NCBI GenBank assembly: GCA_900759415.1
Contig: CAAEVC010000032.1
Location: 1-10,647, forward strand
Direction: 5' to 3'
Length of the DNA stretch: 10,647 nucleotides
From: an uncultured Dialister sp.
Lineage (GTDB): Bacteria > Bacillota > Negativicutes > Veillonellales > Dialisteraceae
Shown piece after piece: positions 5,638 through 10,647 of the stretch (its first letter is position 1; every line of letters starts with the position of its first letter). The notes beneath the pieces are model-generated. The model was not told the DNA's origin. It saw nothing but the letters and a program-made list of their open reading frames with translations, and searched no databases. A program made the position numbers and the translations under genes.

Positions 5638-6402
5638 TTAATTTCCAGTGAAAATTTCATACAGAACTTTCAGGAAGAATACAGCAAGCACAGTGATGAT
5701 CACAGGCTTTACATTTCTGGCGCCTCCTTTTGCAAAGTAACGGGCGCCAAGGAAATTGCCAGCCATGCCGAAGAGGCCGGCGATAATGCCTAGGGGGAAG
5801 AGTACCTTTCCGTGAAGAAGGAAGACGGTGAGAGCCGCGATATTGGTGGTGGAATTGATCACCTTGGTGACTCCGTTTGCTTCTTTCAGTGAAAGATGGG
5901 CAATGCCGGTCAGGAGAAGAAGGAGGAAGGTACCGGTGCCTGGTCCGTAGAATCCGTCGTACACGCCGATCAGAAGGGACATCAGGCAGCTGATTAATGC
6001 GGTCTTCCTGTAAGGGAAAGGTTCCTTTTCTTCAATGAGAGATTTTCCTCGCATCACATAGAGGGCAGTGAGAGGAAGAACCACCACCATGAAGAGTAGA
6101 AACATGTGAGAATCTACAAGAAGGGCAAGCCTTGCACCCAGAGAAGAGCCGGCAAATGCAAAGAGAACTGCAGAAAGAGAGAGTTTCCATGGAATGAATC
6201 CTTTCCTTGCAAACTGGAAAGTAGCAAGGACGGTCCCCATGGTGGAACTCATCTTATTGGTAGCAATGGCATTGTGTACTGGAATGCCGGCAATCATGTA
6301 GGCGGGAAGGGAAATGAGGCCGCCGCCCCCTGCGATGGCGTCGATGAAGCCGGCAAGCATGACCAGCGGGCAGATGATGATGTAAGGGAGTATGGCGTCC
6401 AT
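5638..6402 (-). CDS. TauE/SafE-family (UPF0721) sulfite/anion permease
   Basis: This 254-residue membrane protein has about eight hydrophobic segments in two homologous halves. Each half carries the family's hallmark loop: GFIDAIAGGGGLISLP at 18-33 with ATNKMSSTMGT at 47-57, and GVYDGFYGPGTGTF at 146-159 with NSTTNIAAL at 183-191. Members of this family (TauE, SafE, YfcA) are implicated in export of sulfite, sulfoacetate or related small anions across the inner membrane; most are uncharacterised and the substrate here is not known. The ATG is preceded by GAAGGAGGACCTT, a strong ribosome binding site, and a promoter lies about 30 nt upstream. It is the first gene of the operon running into the NhaC-type antiporter and the nitroreductase. 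The length is normal for the family. Confidence 0.88.
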   Translation of the reverse strand: MDAILPYIIICPLVMLAGFIDAIAGGGGLISLPAYMIAGIPVHNAIATNKMSSTMGTVLATFQFARKGFIPWKLSLSAVLFAFAGSSLGARLALLVDSHMFLLFMVVVLPLTALYVMRGKSLIEEKEPFPYRKTALISCLMSLLIGVYDGFYGPGTGTFLLLLLTGIAHLSLKEANGVTKVINSTTNIAALTVFLLHGKVLFPLGIIAGLFGMAGNFLGARYFAKGGARNVKPVIITVLAVFFLKVLYEIFTGN

Positions 6403-6430
6403 AAGGTCCTCCTTCTGTTTTTATCTTTTC

Positions 6431-6459
6431 ATCATAGCACGATGGAAGGAAATGGTAAA
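6431..6459 (-). promoter_or_regulatory. Promoter of the permease-antiporter-nitroreductase operon
   Basis: On the reverse strand, TTTACC (6459-6454) is followed after 17 nt by TATGAT (6436-6431), and the -10 is preceded by TGC, giving an extended -10 element. It is the only good promoter upstream of the operon in this window. Confidence 0.65.
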
Positions 6460-6540
6460 GAAAAAGGGTTGTTTATGGTTCATTTAGTGGCGATTATGGA
6501 TTACTGCCCATACGGGCAGAAGAGTTGAGATTTGAGTTGC

Positions 6541-6647
6541 GAGAGCCCCGAGGTGGTTGTAAAGACTTTATAGTTTGTAAATTATGAAGTCTGACGGATA
6601 GAGGGGAAAGACCGCTAGAGCGAACATCGTTGCAAACTGAACCCCTT
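6541..6647 (+). repeat. 107-bp dispersed repeat, copy B
   Basis: This is the second copy of the repeat described at 3384-3490, in the same orientation. The internal near-palindrome is at 6566-6589 and is unchanged in sequence from copy A. Here the right-hand end, GCAAACTGAACCCCTT, forms part of the left arm of a perfect 20-bp inverted repeat ending at 6690. The copy lies between the promoter of the permease operon and the end of the DASS gene. Confidence 0.8.
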
Positions 6648-6690
6648 TCCAATTCTCCTGGAAGGATAAATGGAAAGGGGTTCAGTTTGC
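6632..6690. repeat. Perfect 20-bp inverted repeat
   Basis: GCAAACTGAACCCCTTTCCA (6632-6651) is exactly complementary to 6671-6690, with a 19-nt spacer that holds a small TCCT/AGGA inverted repeat. It would form a very stable hairpin on either strand. Neither side has a T run, so it is not a standard intrinsic terminator, although it lies about 85 nt beyond the DASS gene stop and could still end or protect that transcript. Confidence 0.9.
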
Positions 6691-6774
6691 TTATGTAAGC
6701 CGTTAGTGTTGATAGTGAGATATATTCCATATGCAGAGCTCATCGTTTAGAGTTCAAAGGAGTTTTCTTTTATA

Positions 6775-8181
6775 CTACAAATTGCTGAACATGGGGAAAA
6801 GATTCATGTACATGGTGATAAGAAGAGTGATGAGGGTCACAGTGAGAGCAGAAAGGATAAGGCCGTATCGGATCTGAGCACTGGCGGAAAGACCGTAGGA
6901 GATAGGGATGGCTCTTGTAGAGACCGGAAGGATATAGGCGCAGTTGGCTGCTGCAATGGTTCCCAGCACGTAGGGGATGGGATTCAGGCCAAGGGAAGCA
7001 GCAATACCGGTGACGACGGGGATGGAAATGGAAGCAGATGCTGTATTGCTGGAAAGTTCAGAAAGGATGCATGCAAAGATGCAGGAAATGGCCATGAGAG
7101 GAAGACCAGCAGATACATCCATAGCGGCGATGTAAATGGAAAGCTGCTCAATGGCTCCCGTCTCAATGACCAGTCTTCCTAAAGCAAGTCCACTGGCAAA
7201 AAGTGCAATCATACCCCACATGGCATGGCTTTCCGCATATTTCCAGGTGAGCATTGGTTCATTATGTTCATCTTTCAGGAAGAACATGAGCATACCGAGG
7301 AGAAGGAAGATATAGGCGGGCTTCATGGCAGGAAGCAGAGGAGCAAAAAGGGGACGCAGGAAAGCAAGGAGAGTGGCGGTCACGAAGAGAGTAAGGCCGA
7401 TTTTTTCTCCTTTCTTCATGGGACCGAATTTTTTGTACATATCCTGAAAATATTCTTTCGTTCCCGGCAGATGTTTCACTGGAGAAGGAAGGATGAAGAG
7501 GAAAGCAAGATTCAGAATAAATACAATAGAGAGAATGGGGAGGAAACGGATGACCCAGTCAAGATACATGAATTCATGGCCTGTCAGTTTTTCGATGTAT
7601 GAAACAGCCACCAGATTGGCGGAAGAACCTATAGGAGAACCGACACCGCCAATGCCGCTTCCCCAGCCTATGGCTAGGAGGATGGGGATGGCAGTCCTGC
7701 TCTTCGAGATGTCTTTTTCACCGACGAAATGGAGCATGGCGGCTGCAATGGGGCAGAAGATAGCAGCAACTACCACATTGGGAAGGAATATGGAAAGGAA
7801 GGTGGACGCAAAGAACCATACGAAAATCTGATTCTTCATAGACGTACCGATGGAGCAGAGAGCACGGACGGAAATCCGTTTATCCAGCCCGGTGGTAGTC
7901 CATGTGAGGCAGATGAGATCAGAGCCTAATAGAAGGACAGCGATTTCTGAAAAATACTGGCTGATTACATGGGACGCAGGGATGAGATTAAAAAGAGAAT
8001 TAATAATAATAGGAAGGAAAGCAGTGACATAAATAGAAACAGGCCGGAGAATCCACCAGAGTGCCATCCAAAGGGCGGTGGCAATCGCCAGAGCGGCGGA
8101 GTAAGGGAAAAGGCCATTAAGCAAAAAAGCGGTCAGACCAAAGGCTATGGGACCGAGAATGATCTGCAGATTCTGATTCAT
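6775..8181 (-). CDS. DASS-family (SLC13-like) anion:Na+ symporter
   Basis: This 468-residue membrane protein has the length and two-fold organisation of the divalent anion:sodium symporter family, which imports dicarboxylates, tricarboxylates or sulfate with sodium. The first re-entrant hairpin tip reads GSPIGSSANL (about 181-190, N189). The second carries SNT at 378-380, the position expected from characterised relatives such as VcINDY. The later family signature is altered: NCAYILPVSTRAIPIS (413-428) has R423 and I425 where relatives usually have Pro and Asn, so the substrate may be unusual. I chose the ATG at 8181, preceded by AAGGGGGATATTTTC; the longer frame to 8346 would run through both promoters and into the regulator gene. 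It is divergent from a LysR-type gene, which probably controls it. Confidence 0.85.
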   Translation of the reverse strand: MNQNLQIILGPIAFGLTAFLLNGLFPYSAALAIATALWMALWWILRPVSIYVTAFLPIIINSLFNLIPASHVISQYFSEIAVLLLGSDLICLTWTTTGLDKRISVRALCSIGTSMKNQIFVWFFASTFLSIFLPNVVVAAIFCPIAAAMLHFVGEKDISKSRTAIPILLAIGWGSGIGGVGSPIGSSANLVAVSYIEKLTGHEFMYLDWVIRFLPILSIVFILNLAFLFILPSPVKHLPGTKEYFQDMYKKFGPMKKGEKIGLTLFVTATLLAFLRPLFAPLLPAMKPAYIFLLLGMLMFFLKDEHNEPMLTWKYAESHAMWGMIALFASGLALGRLVIETGAIEQLSIYIAAMDVSAGLPLMAISCIFACILSELSSNTASASISIPVVTGIAASLGLNPIPYVLGTIAAANCAYILPVSTRAIPISYGLSASAQIRYGLILSALTVTLITLLITMYMNLFPMFSNL

Positions 8182-8212
8182 GAAAATATCCCCCTTCATA
8201 GATGTTGTCTTT

Positions 8213-8241
8213 ATTATAATGAAAGAGATTTTAATTGGAAA
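8213..8241 (-). promoter_or_regulatory. Promoter of the DASS transporter gene
   Basis: On the reverse strand TTTCCA (8241-8236) precedes a perfect TATAAT (8218-8213) with 17 nt between them. The -35 is weak, which suits a promoter that needs an activator. Its -35 overlaps the -35 of the divergent regulator promoter. Confidence 0.6.
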
Positions 8242-8263
8242 ACTGTTATTATTTGTATATAAT
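8235..8263 (+). promoter_or_regulatory. Promoter of the LysR-type regulator gene
   Basis: TTGGAA (8235-8240) is followed after exactly 17 nt by TATAAT (8258-8263). It shares -35 bases with the divergent DASS promoter, so the two polymerases cannot bind at the same time. Confidence 0.7.
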
Positions 8264-8280
8264 ACAGGTAAAATACTGTA
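8243..8280. promoter_or_regulatory. Candidate LysR operator (CTGT/ACAG half-sites)
   Basis: Three related half-sites occur in the divergent control region: CTGT at 8243-8246, TACAG at 8263-8267 and CTGTA at 8276-8280. The last two form the dyad TACAG-N8-CTGTA between the regulator's -10 and its ribosome binding site, a suitable place for autorepression. LysR proteins usually bind dyads of about 15 bp plus a second activation site; the assignment is inferred from position and symmetry. Confidence 0.4.
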
Positions 8281-8290
8281 AGGAGTAGCT

Positions 8291-9232
8291 ATGAATTTTT
8301 TATCTATGAAATACTTCCTCACTCTTTCCGAGGAAAGAAGCTTCACGAAAGCAGCAGAAAAACTTCATATCACCCAGCAGACCCTTTCCGCCCATATCAG
8401 CGGACTGGAAAAAGAAGTAGGAGGCCGTCTCTTTGTCCGGCGGGTACCGCTGGAACTGACAGACAGCGGGGAAGTATTCTTACGGTATGCCAGAGTCTTT
8501 TCCCGAAATGAGACTGCACTCCTGAGAGAACTTTCCGACGTTTCCGGACGATTCAAAGGTACTATCCGCATCGGCATTGCACCCAGCCGGGGAAGTGTCA
8601 TCCTGCCGCCCCTCATTCACCGGTTCAGAAAAGAATATCCCCATATTTCCTTTTCCCTTTCTGAAATGGCTAATGATACTATATGGAATGCACTGAAAAG
8701 AGATGAAATCGATATCGCCATGGCCCGTCTTCCTGGTGATCTCCCTGGTATTGCCCATGAACCCTGGATGAAAGAAGAAATCATCCTTCTCATTTCCAAA
8801 GAACTGGTGAAAAATCTCTGGGGAGAAGAGGGGGAAAAAGAATTTTCTAACTCATCAAAAAGGAAAGAAGGATTGCCGGACTTTTTCTCTGAATGTTCCT
8901 TTCTTCTGAACAGTGAAGATGACATCGCCGGCGCTCTGGCAAGGAAACTCTTCAGGGACAGAGGGTTTGCCCCGCCAGTGGCAGTGCAGTCAGAACACAT
9001 GGGCACCATGCTCCGGCTCTGCCTCATGGGCGAAGGTGCTTTCTTCTGCCCCAAAAATCTGGCAGAAGCCCTCCTTTCGGACGATGAAAAAGAAAAACTC
9101 TATACTATGAGATTCAAAGAAGGGACCTATGAACTCTCCTTTGGATATCAAAAAAGCACCCATCGCTGGAACCTTCTGGAAAAGTGGATGGATGCAGTGA
9201 GGGAGAATTCCCTCCCGGCGCTGATGGATTAA
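8291..9232 (+). CDS. LysR-type transcriptional regulator
   Basis: This 313-residue protein starts at an ATG preceded by GTAAGGAGTAGCT. The N-terminal winged helix-turn-helix is standard: MKYFLTLSEERSFTKAAEKL (6-25), ITQQTLSAHISGLEKEVG (27-44), LFVRR and then LTDSGEVFL (56-64). The effector domain begins at about 90 with TIRIGIAPSRGSVILPPLI and continues with FRKEYPHISFSLSE and IDIAMARLP (140-148). A charged segment at about 178-195 (GEEGEKEFSNSSKRKEG) appears to be an insertion between the two effector subdomains. It is transcribed divergently from the DASS symporter with overlapping promoters, so control of that transporter in response to its substrate or a product is the natural reading. 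LysR regulators commonly activate the divergent gene and repress their own. The effector is unknown. Confidence 0.92.
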   Translation: MNFLSMKYFLTLSEERSFTKAAEKLHITQQTLSAHISGLEKEVGGRLFVRRVPLELTDSGEVFLRYARVFSRNETALLRELSDVSGRFKGTIRIGIAPSRGSVILPPLIHRFRKEYPHISFSLSEMANDTIWNALKRDEIDIAMARLPGDLPGIAHEPWMKEEIILLISKELVKNLWGEEGEKEFSNSSKRKEGLPDFFSECSFLLNSEDDIAGALARKLFRDRGFAPPVAVQSEHMGTMLRLCLMGEGAFFCPKNLAEALLSDDEKEKLYTMRFKEGTYELSFGYQKSTHRWNLLEKWMDAVRENSLPALMD

Positions 9233-9279
9233 ATAAAGCTGAGAACCGCTAGTGGGATTTGTCGAATAGGTAGAGCGGG

Positions 9280-9291
9280 GCTCGGGGCTCT
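9280..9291 (-). repeat. AGAGCCCCGAGC intergenic motif, reverse copy
   Basis: GCTCGGGGCTCT is the reverse complement of a motif seen forward at 3364-3375 and, without the last base, at 3385-3395 and 6542-6552, where it starts the 107-bp repeat. Here no further similarity to that repeat follows. Confidence 0.55.
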
Positions 9292-9297
9292 TTAAAA

Positions 9298-9319
9298 GGG
9301 GTGTGATTTTTCACACCCC
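9298..9319. terminator. Bidirectional terminator between LysR and glycosyltransferase genes
   Basis: A 9-bp stem (GGGGTGTGA at 9298-9306 with TCACACCCC at 9311-9319) encloses TTTT. A-rich sequence lies to the left and CTTTCCTTT to the right. It lies between two convergent genes and can serve both. Confidence 0.75.
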
Positions 9320-9326
9320 CTTTCCT

Positions 9327-10193
9327 TTATTTCAACCACAGATGGAGAGCGGACTGGGCGGCTTCTCCAGGTGTGATGTAGCCTTCCTGTGCCATGAGGG
9401 CGAGAACGGTGGTCATCCGTTTAGCCCCTTCAGTGGGATGATCGATGGGATCATAGGCAGAGGGCGCCTGCGGGAGACCGGCCAGCATGGCGCACTGGGC
9501 AAGATCCAGTTCCATAGGCGCTTTCCCGAAGTAGGTGTGGCTGGCTTCCTTCAACCCGTAAGCACCATGACCGAAGTAAATGGTATTGAGATAGAGCTCA
9601 AGGATTTCATCTTTGGAATAATTATGTTCCAGCTGGACCGCAAGAGCCAGTTCTTCTATCTTGCGGCTCATGGTCCTTTCATTGGAAAGGAAAATATTCT
9701 TCACCGTCTGCTGTGCGATAGTGCTTCCCCCTTCCAGCGTCTGGCCGGCAAGTGCATTGGTGATCATCGCCCTTGTGACCCCGATCACATCGATGGCACC
9801 ATGTTCATAATACCTTCTGTCTTCCGTAGCAATGATGCCCTTCTTCAGATAATCAGGAATCTCATCAAAGGGGACGAAATTCTTCCGGTCCACTCTTTTC
9901 TCCAGTGCTTCCTTGAAATGGGTGATATCATTCCATTTCTGAAGAAGACTCTCTTCCTCTGATCCTTCAGAAGAAGCAGCCTTAGGAGAAGATGCAGCAG
10001 GTGTATCCTTCTTCTCTATATTCGAAAAGAGAGTGGACACCGAATCCTTTAATATTTCCACCACTCCGCTGTCAGAAGACCGGGTAACGGAAGATGTATG
10101 AGATTTCACTGTATTGCCGGAAGGACTGCCAATAGAAAATCCCCAGTATACAGCAGCCGCCAGCACGATGAGAAGAAATAAAAATTTTTTCAT
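9327..10193 (-). CDS. Monofunctional peptidoglycan glycosyltransferase (GT51)
   Basis: This 288-residue protein polymerises lipid II into glycan strands on the outer face of the inner membrane. An N-terminal membrane anchor (about 3-20) is followed by a Ser/Thr/Lys-rich linker to about residue 80 and then a GT51 domain. The motifs are intact: EDRRYYEHGAID at 124-135 with catalytic Glu124, EGGSTIAQQTVKN at 154-166, RKIEE at 177-181 with the second essential Glu180, and KDEILELYLNTIYFG at 194-208. The protein stops after the glycosyltransferase fold, so there is no transpeptidase domain; it is an MtgA-like enzyme rather than a class A penicillin-binding protein. The ATG at 10193 follows AAAGGTGGACT. 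It is divergent from the TpsB-like gene and convergent with the LysR gene. The linker of about 60 residues is longer than usual for a monofunctional enzyme. Confidence 0.9.
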   Translation of the reverse strand: MKKFLFLLIVLAAAVYWGFSIGSPSGNTVKSHTSSVTRSSDSGVVEILKDSVSTLFSNIEKKDTPAASSPKAASSEGSEEESLLQKWNDITHFKEALEKRVDRKNFVPFDEIPDYLKKGIIATEDRRYYEHGAIDVIGVTRAMITNALAGQTLEGGSTIAQQTVKNIFLSNERTMSRKIEELALAVQLEHNYSKDEILELYLNTIYFGHGAYGLKEASHTYFGKAPMELDLAQCAMLAGLPQAPSAYDPIDHPTEGAKRMTTVLALMAQEGYITPGEAAQSALHLWLK

Positions 10194-10226
10194 AGTCCAC
10201 CTTTGTATGCAAAAACTATTTTCTTC

Positions 10227-10235
10227 ATTCTATCA
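10227..10235 (-). promoter_or_regulatory. Extended -10 promoter of the glycosyltransferase gene
   Basis: On the reverse strand TGATAGAAT gives an extended -10 (TAGAAT with upstream TG) about 34 nt before the start codon. No good -35 is seen 17 nt upstream. Confidence 0.5.
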
Positions 10236-10305
10236 TATTTATTGAAATGCCGTATCTTTCCTTCGAATAAGTGTAAGCTTGCTAAAATATTCTCTTGCCT
10301 CTTTT

Positions 10306-10334
10306 TTGCCATTTATTTTTTTATATGCTACAAT
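10306..10334 (+). promoter_or_regulatory. Promoter of the TpsB-like gene
   Basis: TTGCCA (10306-10311, five of six consensus bases) is followed after 17 nt by TACAAT (10329-10334), which is also preceded by TGC as an extended -10. The predicted transcript start is near 10341. Confidence 0.7.
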
Positions 10335-10351
10335 GATGAAAAGTCATCATT
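10332..10351. promoter_or_regulatory. Palindrome over the transcription start, candidate operator
   Basis: AATGATGA (10332-10339) and TCATCATT (10344-10351) form an 8-bp perfect inverted repeat with a 4-nt spacer. It overlaps the -10 and the predicted start of the TpsB-like gene, the position expected for a repressor site. It resembles the AT-rich TGATAAT-type symmetry of Fur-family boxes, but the match is loose and the binding protein is inferred only from shape. Confidence 0.4.
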
Positions 10352-10396
10352 ATTGGACTATTCAAATGTGGAACCGTCCATTCCAGGGAGGTAAAT

Positions 10397-10647
10397 ATGA
10401 GGAAAAGAACCGGTATCCTTGCAACCATCTTTACCATCGGCTTTTCCTTTCCAGTTTTCGCAGAAAACATGCCTCCTCCCTTTGTGTTGCAGGAACAGCA
10501 GTTAAAAGAAAAAGAACGGCTTCAAGAGAAAGAATCCCGTGAATCTGTACGGCCTATAGAAATTAAGACAGCACCTCATGAGGAAGAACCAGAGACGGTT
10601 CTTCCTGTGGGTGCTTTTTTCGTGAAGAAAATAGAGGTCCATGGAAC
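10397..10647 (+). CDS. TpsB/ShlB/FhaC-type two-partner-secretion transporter, N-terminal part
   Basis: The gene starts at an ATG preceded by AGGGAGGTAAAT and runs off the window after 83 codons. It has a signal peptide probably cut after PVFA (residue 22), then MPPPFVLQEQQLKEKERLQEKE (25-46), a short charged helix, a Pro/Glu-rich linker, and GAFFVKKIEVHG at the end. This order (signal, Gln/Glu/Arg-rich helix, linker, then an F.(I/V)..I.(V/L).G strand) matches the beginning of the first POTRA domain in TpsB transporters such as FhaC, ShlB and HecB. Those are 16-stranded outer-membrane barrels that secrete large TpsA exoproteins. The barrel is not in the window, so another POTRA-containing outer-membrane protein is possible. 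A strong promoter and a palindrome lie directly upstream. Its presence implies an outer membrane. Confidence 0.7.
   Translation, partial: MRKRTGILATIFTIGFSFPVFAENMPPPFVLQEQQLKEKERLQEKESRESVRPIEIKTAPHEEEPETVLPVGAFFVKKIEVHG

Noticed and set aside
6632..6690. 20-bp inverted repeat as a standard intrinsic terminator
   Set aside because: Neither strand has a T run after the stem, and the left arm belongs to a dispersed repeat, so it is listed as a repeat.
8182..8346. Longer N-terminus for the DASS symporter
   Set aside because: The extra 55 residues run through both divergent promoters and into the start of the LysR gene; the ATG at 8181 has a ribosome binding site and gives the usual family length.
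9303..9962. 219-codon forward ORF opposite the glycosyltransferase gene
   Set aside because: It is the antisense shadow of the GT51 gene, whose catalytic motifs are intact on the reverse strand, and it has no promoter or family match.

Overview
The window looks like chromosomal DNA from a diderm Firmicute of the Negativicutes, perhaps Dialister- or Veillonella-like. This is inferred from the combination of strong AGGAGG-type ribosome binding sites and Firmicute-style promoters with genes that need an outer membrane or periplasm: the start of a two-partner-secretion (TpsB) outer-membrane transporter and several signal-peptide-bearing periplasmic proteins. The genus is not proven by anything seen here.

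Layout. (1) Bases 1-95 carry the right end of an IS200/IS605-family element: a TnpB-like C-terminal tail, a terminal hairpin and a TTCAC boundary. (2) Bases 96-1147 contain no convincing gene; there is one weak reverse-strand ORF that stops at the element boundary, one good hairpin terminator, and degenerate intergenic repeats. (3) Bases 1145-3363 hold a forward block: two tandem secreted DUF3298/RsiV-like paralogues, then a secreted SIMPL/YggE-family protein with its own promoter and a very strong bidirectional terminator. (4) Bases 3364-3680 are repeat-rich and non-coding. (5) Bases 3681-6402 are a reverse-strand operon read in the order TauE/SafE-type permease, NhaC-family antiporter, nitroreductase. 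(6) Bases 6541-6690 hold a second copy of a 107-bp repeat followed by a perfect 20-bp inverted repeat. (7) Bases 6775-9232 are a divergent pair, a DASS-family anion:sodium symporter (reverse) and a LysR-type regulator (forward), with overlapping promoters. (8) Bases 9327-10193 encode a membrane-anchored monofunctional peptidoglycan glycosyltransferase (reverse). (9) Divergent from it, the TpsB-like gene begins at 10397 and runs off the window.

How the parts may work together. The transporter section (TauE/SafE, NhaC, DASS plus LysR) suggests sodium-coupled uptake of an organic anion under LysR control with a sodium/proton or solute exchanger nearby; the substrate cannot be read from sequence. 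The secreted proteins and the TpsB/glycosyltransferase pair are cell-envelope functions.

No clearly new defence or mobile system is visible. The observations most worth following are the 107-bp dispersed repeat with a strand-biased hairpin, the TnpB omega-RNA end with a readable guide, and the departures of the DASS protein from its family signature.
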